Shown: positions 1 to 6,796 of the stretch, one piece after another
Layout: every line of letters begins with the position of its first letter
Numbering within the stretch: the stretch's first letter is position 1
Assembly: GCA_964624255.1 (NCBI GenBank)
Contig: CAZUWV010000074.1
Coordinates: forward strand, 1-7,888
DNA: 7,888 nt
Direction of reading: 5' to 3'
Source of the DNA: JAUZQZ01 sp964624255
Lineage (GTDB): Bacteria > Pseudomonadota > Zetaproteobacteria > Mariprofundales > Mariprofundaceae
The notes under the pieces: model-generated
Told to the model about the DNA's origin: nothing
Seen by the model: the letters and a program-made list of their open reading frames with translations, nothing else
Database searches by the model: none
Position numbers and translations under genes: made by a program

Positions 1-18
1 GAGTCTGACCCCTTTTCT
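1..18. repeat. Probable end of a repeat/transposon-associated element
   Basis: The window opens with GAGTCTGACCCCTTTT, which reads AAAAGGGGTCAGACTC on the minus strand. From memory, GGGGTCAGA-type ends recur in betaproteobacterial and related genomes next to Y1 (RAYT-like) transposase genes and other dispersed repeats. It lies just beyond the point where the neighbouring KilA-N reading frame stops early, as expected if an element joined or replaced the rest of that gene. Only one end is visible, so the type of element cannot be decided here. Confidence 0.35.
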
Positions 19-126
19 CTATGCGCCAAATCGCTTTACCATGTCGGTGAGTGAGATGTAGTCCTGCTCATGGCGGGATGCGATGGCAATGTTGGCACCC
101 CGGACGTTGATGATACGATTTTTCAT
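19..126 (-). pseudogene. Truncated KilA-N domain protein (N-terminal stub)
   Basis: An ATG at 126-124 opens a 35-codon frame ending in TAG at 21-19. The peptide contains IINVRG, then ISLTDMVKRFG, which resembles the beginning of KilA-N domain proteins found in phages and bacterial chromosomes. Family members are usually well over 200 residues, so the DNA-binding domain is cut off almost at once. The start is credible: GGAG sits 5 nt upstream and the ATG overlaps the TGA of the preceding DUF2130 gene (ATGA), suggesting the two were translated as a coupled pair. The break coincides with the repeat-like sequence at 1-18. I read it as a gene remnant; a genuine 35-residue peptide is possible but less likely. 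Confidence 0.6.
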
Positions 127-1406
127 GTTTGCTCCGAGTTATTGTCCAGTGCGAGAAGACTCAACCCCTCGATCTCCTGCAAAGATTTGCCCGCAATACC
201 TTGCAAATCGCCGTACATGCCGACCGTTGCATTCATCACCCGCTCAATCTGGGCATCGCGTTTGGCCCACTGGCGCATGATAACCTTCCTTTCTTTATCG
301 AGGTCCTCCTGCATGGTGGAAAAAGCCTCGACAATAGCTTCTACACGCTGGCGAAAGCACGGGCCGGTCAAGTATTGGTAAACCATCTCCGTCTTGGTTT
401 GCTGGCCTTCGGAAGCCTGCCGCGCAAGAGCAACCTCCAGCAATGTCTGGCGCAGAATGGCGGCCACGGGCAATGCGGCGCGGGGATGCGTAACCCAGAT
501 GCCATCAACCAATTCGAAAGTCTCGACACCTTTCGGCAGTGCCTGACTGATGATCACGGCAACTTCCGCCTTGGCGGTACGCTGATCCCCTCGTAACTTC
601 ACCAGCCAACCATCACTCCAGTTCTTGGTGCGTTTGGATTCCCATAGAATAGTACCGCCGGCCTGACCGCCGACGCCCACAACCCGTTGCAGTACATCGC
701 CGCCAAATTCACCTTTGGCCACCGGTTCAATCGCATCGTAAGGAAATTTCGCACGCAACAGATTTTCCAGCTCAAGCTCCAGCACTTCACCCTGCAACTG
801 CTGCGAACCCTGTTCCGCCTTGCGCTTGAGTGCCTCAATCTGTGTTTGCATCGCGTTGATGGTCTGCTCTTTCTCCGCGACCTTTAGCCGCATGGATTCT
901 TCCGTTTCTTTTTTGGCCTGATCGCGTATCGCTGCCAAGCCTTCCTGCACCCTTGTCTCGACCGTCAGTTCCAATTCGCGTTTGGCATCATCCAGTTCCC
1001 GCTGTTTGCGGATTAACTCTGCCTCTGCCTTTTGGGCTTTAGCCAGCTTGGTATTGTTCTGGTCCAGCACCTGCTGCAATTCGGAAAGTTCCCGTGTTTT
1101 TTCTTCAAGATCGCTAGCCGCCGCCTGTTTGGCCTTTTTCGATTCTTCGGCAGTAATGCTTGCCCGGTCCTTCTTGAGTTGCTCCGCGACCTGGGCGGAA
1201 ACTTGTTCATCGAGCCTGCTCTCCTGATCGTTAAGCAGCTTTTCCTTTTGGCGTATGGCCTGTTCGCGCACGATAATATCGCTATCTTTCTGTGCCAGTT
1301 GCTGCTCATACTGCTGGCGGGTGGCTTCGATCAGCGGGGCGGCTAATGACTCATTCAGCTTGACCTCAGCCTTACAGTTCGGGCAAATAATCGTCGGTTC
1401 TGTCAT
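123..1406 (-). CDS. DUF2130 domain protein with long coiled coil
   Basis: This 427-residue protein starts with a short Cys pair (C8 and C11 in ICPNC), resembling half of a zinc ribbon. A highly charged, heptad-rich coiled coil follows from about residue 25 to 205, and then the DUF2130 domain from about 205 to 400. The domain is recognisable from GGDVLQ (235-240), ILWESKRTKNWSDGW (253-267) and VAVIISQALPKG (282-293). D237 followed by E256-x-K258 fits a PD-(D/E)XK nuclease core, as in the distantly similar RmuC proteins, but that is inference. No signal peptide or membrane segment is visible, so it should be cytoplasmic. The ATG has a good ribosome site (GGAGG at 1412-1416, 5 nt spacing). Its 3' end overlaps the start of a KilA-N gene stub, a pairing I recall from other genomes and consistent with a mobile or defence-related role. 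The biochemical function is not established. Confidence 0.85.
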   Translation of the reverse strand: MTEPTIICPNCKAEVKLNESLAAPLIEATRQQYEQQLAQKDSDIIVREQAIRQKEKLLNDQESRLDEQVSAQVAEQLKKDRASITAEESKKAKQAAASDLEEKTRELSELQQVLDQNNTKLAKAQKAEAELIRKQRELDDAKRELELTVETRVQEGLAAIRDQAKKETEESMRLKVAEKEQTINAMQTQIEALKRKAEQGSQQLQGEVLELELENLLRAKFPYDAIEPVAKGEFGGDVLQRVVGVGGQAGGTILWESKRTKNWSDGWLVKLRGDQRTAKAEVAVIISQALPKGVETFELVDGIWVTHPRAALPVAAILRQTLLEVALARQASEGQQTKTEMVYQYLTGPCFRQRVEAIVEAFSTMQEDLDKERKVIMRQWAKRDAQIERVMNATVGMYGDLQGIAGKSLQEIEGLSLLALDNNSEQT

Positions 1407-1411
1407 AACAA

Positions 1412-1416
1412 CCTCC
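1412..1416 (-). promoter_or_regulatory. Ribosome binding site of the DUF2130 gene
   Basis: GGAGG on the minus strand lies 5 nt before the ATG at 1406-1404 and supports that start. Confidence 0.7.
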
Positions 1417-1459
1417 AGCGCAGGGAAAATGACTCGTTGTGCGCAGTACTCTGCTGCAA

Positions 1460-1490
1460 TTGACCTTTGAGCGCTGCACCAGGGTAAAAG
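1460..1490 (+). promoter_or_regulatory. Candidate sigma-70 promoter for proS
   Basis: TTGACC at 1460-1465 is a good -35 match. It is followed 18-19 nt later by GTAAAA/TAAAAG (1484-1490), a weak -10. It lies in the 122-bp spacer between the divergent DUF2130 and proS genes and would leave a short leader before the ATG at 1529. The long spacer and poor -10 keep the call tentative. Confidence 0.3.
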
Positions 1491-1528
1491 CTACCATCCG
1501 CGCCTGCGTGGCGGTAGGCTTTCACCCC

Positions 1529-3238
1529 ATGCGAATGAGCCATCTGTTTTCACCGACCCTGCGGGATGACCCTGCGGATGCCGAGGTTATATCCCACAAG
1601 TTATTGCTACGGGCCGGGTTTATACGGCGGGTAACATCCGGCGTATATGATTTTTTACCTCTGGGTTTACGTGTATTGCGTAAAATTGAGGCTGTTGTAC
1701 GCGAAGAAATGAATCGTGCTGGTGCACAGGAAATCCTGATGCCCATGCTCCAGCCCGCCGAGCTATGGAAGCAGTCCGGTCGCTGGAATAAATATGGGCG
1801 CGAACTGCTGCGCATTAGCGACCGCCACAACCACGAGTCCTGCCTCGGGCCGACGCACGAGGAAGTGGTCTGTGACCTGGTGCGCCGTGAATTGCGCTCC
1901 TACAAACAGTTACCTATGAACCTGTACCAGATTCAAGCCAAGTTCCGCGATGAAATGCGGCCTCGATTCGGACTGATGCGCGGGCGAGAATTTATCATGA
2001 AGGATGCCTATTCCTTCCATGCAGACGACGAGAGTCTGGCGCGCGAATACCAGAATATGTTTGATACTTATACACGGGTGTTTACCCGTCTCGGCCTGAA
2101 ATTCCGGGCGGTGCAGGCAGATACAGGAGCAATTGGCGGGCGGCGCTCTCACGAGTTTCATGTGTTGGCGGAATCGGGTGAGGATGTCATCGCACATTGT
2201 TCATCTTGTGATTATGCCGCTAATGTGGAAATGGCGACATCGTGTCGCAACATTCCCATCTCCGAAAGCGCCAACCTGAAGAGCGTCAGTACGCCGGGGG
2301 TGACGGCGGCAGAGGACGTGGCCAAGCTGCTGCATGTGGAGTCCTCGCTGCTGGTCAAGACCTTGGTCTACCGGGTAAAGCGCGCCGCTACGGAAGATGA
2401 GATCGTGGCCGTGTGTGTGCGCGGCGACGACCAGGTGCAGGAAGCTAAACTCGCGCGTGTGCTGGGTGCAGATCAACTACTGATGGCCGCGAATAAAGAT
2501 ATTGATGCGATGGGTAGCATTGCCGGTTATGTGGGACCTCAGGGTATAAAATCCGGGGTCCTCGCTGATGAGACACTGAAGGGTGCGACGGGACTGATCG
2601 CGGGAGCAAACGAGAGAGATGCGCATGTGTCCGGCCTTGATATGGCGCGCGATGTGCCGCATGCCAGCTATGCAGATGTGCGGGAATGCAGAAAGGGCGA
2701 TACATGCCAGCAATGTGGCGGAGGTATCCAATTTGGTCGCGGCATCGAGGCGGGGCATGTATTCGAGCTGGGACGCCAGTATTCCGAACCGATGGATGTT
2801 GCCTTTCAGGGTCCGGATGGCAAGCGGTCCGTGGCTACGATGGGATGCTACGGCATTGGCGTTTCCCGTTTGGTTGCCGCAGTGGTTGAACAATGTCATG
2901 ACGACGCCGGGATTGTATGGCCTATGAACCTGGCACCATTTCATGTCGTGGTGATACCTATCGGCGACAATGAAGAAGTAATAAAAATGTGCAGACACAT
3001 GTATGATAAGATGAACGCTCTCTCTCTGGATACCCTGTTGGATGACCGCAACGAACGACCGGGCGTAAAATTTCGTGATGCAGAGCTAATGGGTATCCCT
3101 ATACGGGTGGCACTCGGCAAGCGCGGACTATCCGACGGTAAAGCCGAAATCGCTATGCGCGGTGGTAAGAAAATAGAGGTTCCCCCGGGAGATGTCCCGG
3201 ATTTCGTACATGCCGAATTCAGCGGGAGACCTGGCTGA
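1529..3238 (+). CDS. proS: Prolyl-tRNA synthetase, bacterial long form with editing domain
   Basis: ProS is a cytoplasmic class II synthetase that charges tRNA-Pro with proline and clears mischarged alanine. I chose the ATG at 1529 (569 residues) because the protein then begins MRMSHLFSPTL and matches the family start; E. coli ProS is 572 residues. A GGTAGG at 1513-1518 lies upstream. The frame stays open back to a GTG at 1439, but that would add 30 unrelated residues. Visible parts are the N-terminal catalytic core with GPTHEE (107-112), motif 2 around KFRDEMRPRFGLMRGREF (138-155), the inserted YbaK-like editing domain (about 225-400, with the likely catalytic lysine in LLVKTL at K277), motif 3 GCYGIGVSRL (439-448) and the C-terminal anticodon-binding domain (about 470-569). 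The segment LGRQYSEPM (414-422) departs from the more usual LGTKYSE. A lytic transglycosylase gene follows 32 bp later and may be co-transcribed. Confidence 0.97.
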   Translation: MRMSHLFSPTLRDDPADAEVISHKLLLRAGFIRRVTSGVYDFLPLGLRVLRKIEAVVREEMNRAGAQEILMPMLQPAELWKQSGRWNKYGRELLRISDRHNHESCLGPTHEEVVCDLVRRELRSYKQLPMNLYQIQAKFRDEMRPRFGLMRGREFIMKDAYSFHADDESLAREYQNMFDTYTRVFTRLGLKFRAVQADTGAIGGRRSHEFHVLAESGEDVIAHCSSCDYAANVEMATSCRNIPISESANLKSVSTPGVTAAEDVAKLLHVESSLLVKTLVYRVKRAATEDEIVAVCVRGDDQVQEAKLARVLGADQLLMAANKDIDAMGSIAGYVGPQGIKSGVLADETLKGATGLIAGANERDAHVSGLDMARDVPHASYADVRECRKGDTCQQCGGGIQFGRGIEAGHVFELGRQYSEPMDVAFQGPDGKRSVATMGCYGIGVSRLVAAVVEQCHDDAGIVWPMNLAPFHVVVIPIGDNEEVIKMCRHMYDKMNALSLDTLLDDRNERPGVKFRDAELMGIPIRVALGKRGLSDGKAEIAMRGGKKIEVPPGDVPDFVHAEFSGRPG

Positions 3239-3270
3239 ACGCCAGAGAACTCTCCATACGCTTCCGGGGA

Positions 3271-3927
3271 ATGCCTCCCAAGGCAATCCTGGCCGGAATC
3301 CTCATCGTTGGATTTTTGGCAACCCTGCCCTTTTGGCTGGCGGGCACACCAGAACAAAAACAGCGGTTGGCGCAAACGACCACGGTGATGAATGTCGCGG
3401 AAACACACGTGGGCCTGCTCGATATGCAGCCTGCAGAGAAGGCGCATCTGCGTCAGATGCTCAAACCACCGCACAGGAAAACTGTAAACAGCTTCAAAAA
3501 AATTGTCTGGATGAAGGATATTCAACAAGTGATTAAGCCATGGGTGCGCGACCCTGTTGAAGCGCAAACACTGGCTCGCTGGGTCTATATCTACAGCCAG
3601 CGCTTCAATCTCTCTCCCGAATTGATTCTTGCCGTTATCGCCGTAGAATCACAATTTGATCACTTTGCAATAAGCAATGTCGGTGCGCGCGGCCTGATGC
3701 AGGTCATGCCTTTCTGGAAGGAGAAGCTGGGCTCAAAGAATGATAATTTATTCGGAATAGAAACCAATATTCGTTATGGCTGTGCTATTTTAAGTATGTA
3801 CAAAAACCGTTACGGCAGCCTTTCCAGGGCATTGGCCGCCTATAACGGTTCGCTCGGCACCACCGGGTATCCTGCGCGAATCTATGCCCAGATGAAGCGA
3901 TTCAAGGCCAGCGCAGCGGACCTCTAA
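3271..3927 (+). CDS. Membrane-anchored lytic transglycosylase (SLT domain)
   Basis: The enzyme cleaves the MurNAc-GlcNAc bond in peptidoglycan, forming a 1,6-anhydro end, and would act in the periplasm. The 218-residue protein has one N-terminal hydrophobic segment (residues 5-24) that should anchor or export it, with no lipobox cysteine. A goose-type lysozyme/SLT domain spans about 95-215. Its signature elements are AVESQFD with catalytic Glu126, GARGLMQVMP (138-147) and ALAAYNGS (187-194). The ATG at 3271 is the first in frame and keeps the membrane segment. However, GGGGA directly abuts it, so the ribosome site is poorly spaced; a CTG at 3235, preceded by GGGAG, is an unlikely alternative. 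It lies 32 bp after proS in the same direction, with no terminator seen between. Its TAA overlaps the TAG of the opposing rdgB-udg gene. Confidence 0.9.
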   Translation: MPPKAILAGILIVGFLATLPFWLAGTPEQKQRLAQTTTVMNVAETHVGLLDMQPAEKAHLRQMLKPPHRKTVNSFKKIVWMKDIQQVIKPWVRDPVEAQTLARWVYIYSQRFNLSPELILAVIAVESQFDHFAISNVGARGLMQVMPFWKEKLGSKNDNLFGIETNIRYGCAILSMYKNRYGSLSRALAAYNGSLGTTGYPARIYAQMKRFKASAADL

Positions 3928-5105
3928 CCTGCCTTCGCCGCGCAACGGAGCACATCTATGAACATATTCTGTGTCAGGCGCCTGGTCTGAGTATTATAAC
4001 GCGAGCAATGGTAGCTATCGAATAATGTTCGGCCATCCGGTAACAGGTGTTCAGCACCGTGCGCGAATTTCAATGTGGTCAGTTTCAGCCCATAGGCCCT
4101 GAGAACGGCGTCGTGGGCGATTTTCCCCAGCGCCAGCAGATCACAGGGCTTCGACAATACTTCGATTTCCTTCTTCAGAAAGCGGTTGCAGGCCCAAATT
4201 TCCGATGTTTCCGGTTTATTCCCCGGTGGCAAACATTTGACGGAATTGGTGATGCGGACACCCTTTAACCGAAGTGCGTCATCTGCGGATTCAGAGACGG
4301 GTTGATTGCTCAAACCCAGATCGAACAGCGTTTGATACAGTAGAATACCGGCGAAGTCGCCGGTAAACGGGCGCCCCGTCCGGTTAGCTCCGTGCATGCC
4401 CGCTGCAAGGCCAACAATCAGGAGCTGCGGGTTATCATCACCAAATGCAGGTACGGGCGCACAGTGATACCCGGGGTGCCTGGCGCGGACATCGTCGAGA
4501 AATGAGGTCAGCCGCGAACATGCCCGGCAGTTGATATCAAATTGTTGGATTAGTTTATTCAGCGCCCGCCCACGATGGGAAACGGAAGCTTTCTCCAGGA
4601 CTGTAGCGCGGGCGAAGGTTTTTCCCAATTTCCGACAGTAAAAAAGGGGGTCATAGCCGAAACCACAGGGACCATCCGCCTGCTCCAGGATTTCCCCATC
4701 CACACGGCCCTCAGCAACAAGGTGTTGCCCACCCGGGAATGCCAGATGAACGCAACACGAAAAATAAGCTCTACGGTTGGTAATACCCTTCATTTCGCGC
4801 AGCAATCGGACATTGTTGGTGGCGTCATTCGCATCGATGCCCGCAAAACGCGAAGAGTACACACCCGGTGCCCCATTGAGCATTTCTACACACAACCCCG
4901 AATCATCACCCAATGCAGCACAACGGTTGGCCAACGAAAAGGCTTCAGCCTTTTTTCGGGCATTTTGAGCAAAGGATTTCCCATCCTCGTCCACTTCCAC
5001 AAAAACAGTTTCTCCGGGTGGTACGGTATCCACGCCAAGAGTGCCAAGAATAGCTGCAATTTCGGCCATCTTTTTTGGGTTATTACTGGCAATAACCAGC
5101 TTCAC
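3924..5105 (-). CDS. Fused RdgB pyrophosphatase and family-5 type uracil-DNA glycosylase
   Basis: One unbroken 393-codon frame encodes two complete enzymes. Residues 1-189 are RdgB/HAM1, which hydrolyses dITP, ITP and XTP to monophosphate and pyrophosphate. It shows ASNNPKK (6-12), GDDSGLCVE (67-74, catalytic Asp region), GAPGVYSSRFAG (78-89), GPCGFGYDPLF (145-155) and EKASVSHRGRAL (171-182). Residues 193-393 are a UDGb-type glycosylase with CRACSRL (193-199), VGLAAGMHGANRTGRPFTGD (231-250), NSVKCLPPGNKP (287-298), C306 and SYHCSRYNTQTRRL (364-377). C193, C196, C291 and C306 are placed like the [4Fe-4S] ligands of family 4/5 enzymes. The join at residues 189-193 has no linker, stop or internal start. 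Translation begins at a GTG that overlaps the rph stop (GTGA). In motif A the usual GLAPG reads GLAAG (Pro to Ala). A sequencing indel removing an rdgB stop is possible, but both domains remain in one frame. Confidence 0.9.
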   Translation of the reverse strand: MKLVIASNNPKKMAEIAAILGTLGVDTVPPGETVFVEVDEDGKSFAQNARKKAEAFSLANRCAALGDDSGLCVEMLNGAPGVYSSRFAGIDANDATNNVRLLREMKGITNRRAYFSCCVHLAFPGGQHLVAEGRVDGEILEQADGPCGFGYDPLFYCRKLGKTFARATVLEKASVSHRGRALNKLIQQFDINCRACSRLTSFLDDVRARHPGYHCAPVPAFGDDNPQLLIVGLAAGMHGANRTGRPFTGDFAGILLYQTLFDLGLSNQPVSESADDALRLKGVRITNSVKCLPPGNKPETSEIWACNRFLKKEIEVLSKPCDLLALGKIAHDAVLRAYGLKLTTLKFAHGAEHLLPDGRTLFDSYHCSRYNTQTRRLTQNMFIDVLRCAAKAG

Positions 5106-5818
5106 GACCGCGAAACCGCCTCAAGTTGCAGCGTCGTCAGTTGCTTTACTCCTATCCACGCCAGTTCCTTCAACGCCACGATCCGGTCCCAGGGTACCGG
5201 CTTATCCTCAGCCGTAGCCTGCACTTCAATCATACCGCCATCCGCGCTCATAACGAAATTAGCATCCATTTGTGCCTGTGAATCTTCGCTATACTCAAGA
5301 TCAAGCAATGCTTCATGATTCACATAGCCGCAACTAATGGCGGCCACTTGCCCCAGTAGCGGATCATCTTCGAGCACGCCGTCCTTAAGCAGGCGGTTTA
5401 CAGCGATCCTGAGGGCCACCCATGCGCCTGTAATCGAGGCGGTACGCGTACCGCCATCAGCCTGCAAGACATCGCAGTCCAACTGAACCTGACGCTCACC
5501 TAGTTTCCCCAGATCAACGGCGGCGCGCAAGGAGCGGCCTATCAGGCGCTGGATTTCCACCGTTCGTCCGCCCTGCTTGCCGCGCGCGGCCTCGCGCCCC
5601 CCGCGCGTATGTGTAGCGCGAGGCAGCATGCCGTATTCACCCGTCACCCAGCCCTTTCCTTTGTTACGCAGAAAAGGTGGCACCTTCTCCTCAACGGATG
5701 CGGTACAAAGCACGCGAGTATGGCCGAAGCTGATCAGCGCCGACCCCTCCGCATGCATATTGAAACCAGTATCGATATGTACCGGTCTGAGCTCATTTGG
5801 CTGCCTGTTTTTACGCAT
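5102..5818 (-). CDS. rph: Ribonuclease PH
   Basis: RNase PH is a phosphate-dependent 3'-5' exoribonuclease that trims tRNA precursors and forms a hexameric ring in the cytoplasm. The 238 residues match the E. coli length. Diagnostic stretches are HAEGSALISFGHTRVLCTA (22-40), GYVTGEYGMLPRATHTR-like residues from 57 to 72 (GWVTGEYGML), GKQGGRTVEIQRLIGRSLRA (80-99) and LDCDVLQADGGTRTASITG (113-131). The last carries the phosphate-binding GTR at 123-125. D179 and D185 in EYSEDSQAQMDAN fit the catalytic/metal-binding acids. The ATG directly follows the TAA of dsbC with no base between, and the only upstream ribosome-site candidate is a weak purine run inside the dsbC end, so translation is probably coupled. 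The stop overlaps the GTG of rdgB-udg. The rph-rdgB pairing is common in bacteria; dsbC in front is less so. Confidence 0.96.
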   Translation of the reverse strand: MRKNRQPNELRPVHIDTGFNMHAEGSALISFGHTRVLCTASVEEKVPPFLRNKGKGWVTGEYGMLPRATHTRGGREAARGKQGGRTVEIQRLIGRSLRAAVDLGKLGERQVQLDCDVLQADGGTRTASITGAWVALRIAVNRLLKDGVLEDDPLLGQVAAISCGYVNHEALLDLEYSEDSQAQMDANFVMSADGGMIEVQATAEDKPVPWDRIVALKELAWIGVKQLTTLQLEAVSRS

Positions 5819-6562
5819 TTATCGCCGCCCGCGTCCGGCCCACTGCATCAGCTGGTCAGCACTCATGGTGCCGGCATGCTTGCGGCCATCACGGGCAACC
5901 AGAGTAGGCGTGCCGGTAATGTTCATCCCTTCAGCGAGCTTCAAATTTCTATCAATCGGTGTTTTACATTTAAATGATTTTATTTTTTTCAATGGTATAC
6001 CTCTTAGCATAATGTCCTGGAGCGTTTTGTTCCGGTCTTTTGAGCACCATATGGCCTCCGCCTCGGCGCGGGCCATGGGGTGAATCTGCACCAGAGGGAA
6101 CAGAAATGTGTATATTTTTAGCCCCCTCACCTTGGATAATTCATGTTCAAGCCGACGGCAATAGGGGCATTCCGGATCGGTAAAAATCGCCACGGGGATC
6201 CCTTTCGGATCACCGGACACGATTGCATCCTTCAGGGGAAGACTATTCCAATCCACGCGATTGATATCTTCCAGTCGTGCAGATGTTAAATCCTTGTGGT
6301 TCTTCGTATTGAAGATGTGACCGGAGATCAGATAATTTCCCATTGCATCGGTATAAAAAATATTTCTTCCGGATCGTATTTCATACAAGCCCGGAATAAC
6401 GTTCAAAGGCCGGATGGCATCCACCTTGAAACGAGGGGAAAGACGCAAAACATGGGTTCGGATCGTTTGCTCCATTCTGGCATCGAGCCGATGCGGGCCA
6501 GCCTGGCCGCTTGTAGAGAAAACAAGCATGAGCAGAACCAGAAGAGAAAATGCGCGGACCAT
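5819..6562 (-). CDS. dsbC: Periplasmic thiol:disulfide interchange protein DsbC
   Basis: DsbC is a dimeric periplasmic isomerase that reshuffles wrong disulfides and is kept reduced by DsbD. I chose the ATG at 6562-6560 (247 residues) because AAGGAGG lies 5 nt upstream and a clear signal peptide follows (MVRAFSLLVLLMLVFSTSGQAG, cleavage near residue 21-22, given as the approximate exported start). The frame is open 31 codons further but that part lacks a ribosome site. Residues about 25-85 form the dimerisation domain and about 110-245 the thioredoxin fold. The active site is CPYC (132-135), with the cis-proline loop GTPT (217-220). C173 and C199 are placed like the structural disulfide of DsbC. 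E. coli DsbC has CGYC while CPYC is the DsbG form, so a DsbG-like redox tuning is possible; overall length and extra cysteines favour DsbC. It heads the tightly packed dsbC-rph-rdgB-udg set. Confidence 0.88.
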   Translation of the reverse strand: MVRAFSLLVLLMLVFSTSGQAGPHRLDARMEQTIRTHVLRLSPRFKVDAIRPLNVIPGLYEIRSGRNIFYTDAMGNYLISGHIFNTKNHKDLTSARLEDINRVDWNSLPLKDAIVSGDPKGIPVAIFTDPECPYCRRLEHELSKVRGLKIYTFLFPLVQIHPMARAEAEAIWCSKDRNKTLQDIMLRGIPLKKIKSFKCKTPIDRNLKLAEGMNITGTPTLVARDGRKHAGTMSADQLMQWAGRGRR

Positions 6563-6567
6563 TCCAA

Positions 6568-6574
6568 CCTCCTT
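6568..6574 (-). promoter_or_regulatory. Ribosome binding site of dsbC
   Basis: AAGGAGG on the minus strand, 5 nt before the ATG at 6562-6560, is the strongest ribosome site in the window. It fixes the dsbC start directly ahead of the signal peptide. Confidence 0.8.
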
Positions 6575-6648
6575 CAATATTCCAGAGCAGCTCATCATGG
6601 GGATATACCGGGGAAGGGCAAGAGGAATAATGGCCTCACATCCCAATA

Positions 6649-6796
6649 TTAGCATGCACCCGCGTGGACATGACGTAGTCCGGAGCCGATACCACCCACC
6701 GCCGATGCAGCCAGCACATCGTTATCCGGTGATAGCAAGGCATACGTCTTCAAGAAGATAGCGATGCCCCAATCGAGCCGGCGGCCTTCATCCGCT
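6649..6796 (-). other. Coding-like relic between tlpA-like gene and dsbC
   Basis: The 234-bp gap between the tlpA-like stop and the dsbC start contains a minus-strand frame reading DEGRRLDWGIAIFLKTY, then ALLSPDNDVLAASAVGGIG, ending in TAA at 6651-6649. It looks protein-like in composition and codon choice, but it has no ATG and no ribosome site. Its frame runs back out of frame into the tlpA-like gene end, closed by a TGA there. It could be a decayed gene tail, or an untranslated spacer that is open by chance. I do not recognise the sequence. No convincing promoter or terminator was found in the gap. Confidence 0.2.

Noticed and set aside
1439..1528. Extended proS start at GTG 1439 (30 extra residues)
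   Set aside because: The extension does not resemble the ProS N-terminus and runs through the likely promoter. The ATG at 1529 gives the normal start and length.
2941..3567. 208-residue minus-strand ORF opposite the proS end and the transglycosylase
   Set aside because: It lies wholly antisense to two convincing genes, and its composition reads as a shadow frame with no domain or ribosome site.
3918..3960. Bidirectional terminator between the convergent genes
   Set aside because: The stops overlap and I could find no stem followed by a T-run on either strand here.
4525..4545. Separate udg gene with its own start inside the fused frame
   Set aside because: No in-frame ATG, GTG or TTG and no ribosome site lies just before C193. 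The frame continues uninterrupted from rdgB.
4575..5318. 247-residue plus-strand ORF opposite rdgB and rph
   Set aside because: It is antisense to strongly conserved rdgB and rph coding sequence, with no recognisable protein features.
6563..6655. Extended dsbC start at ATG 6655
   Set aside because: It would bury the signal peptide behind 31 residues and has no ribosome site, whereas the internal ATG has AAGGAGG at ideal spacing.
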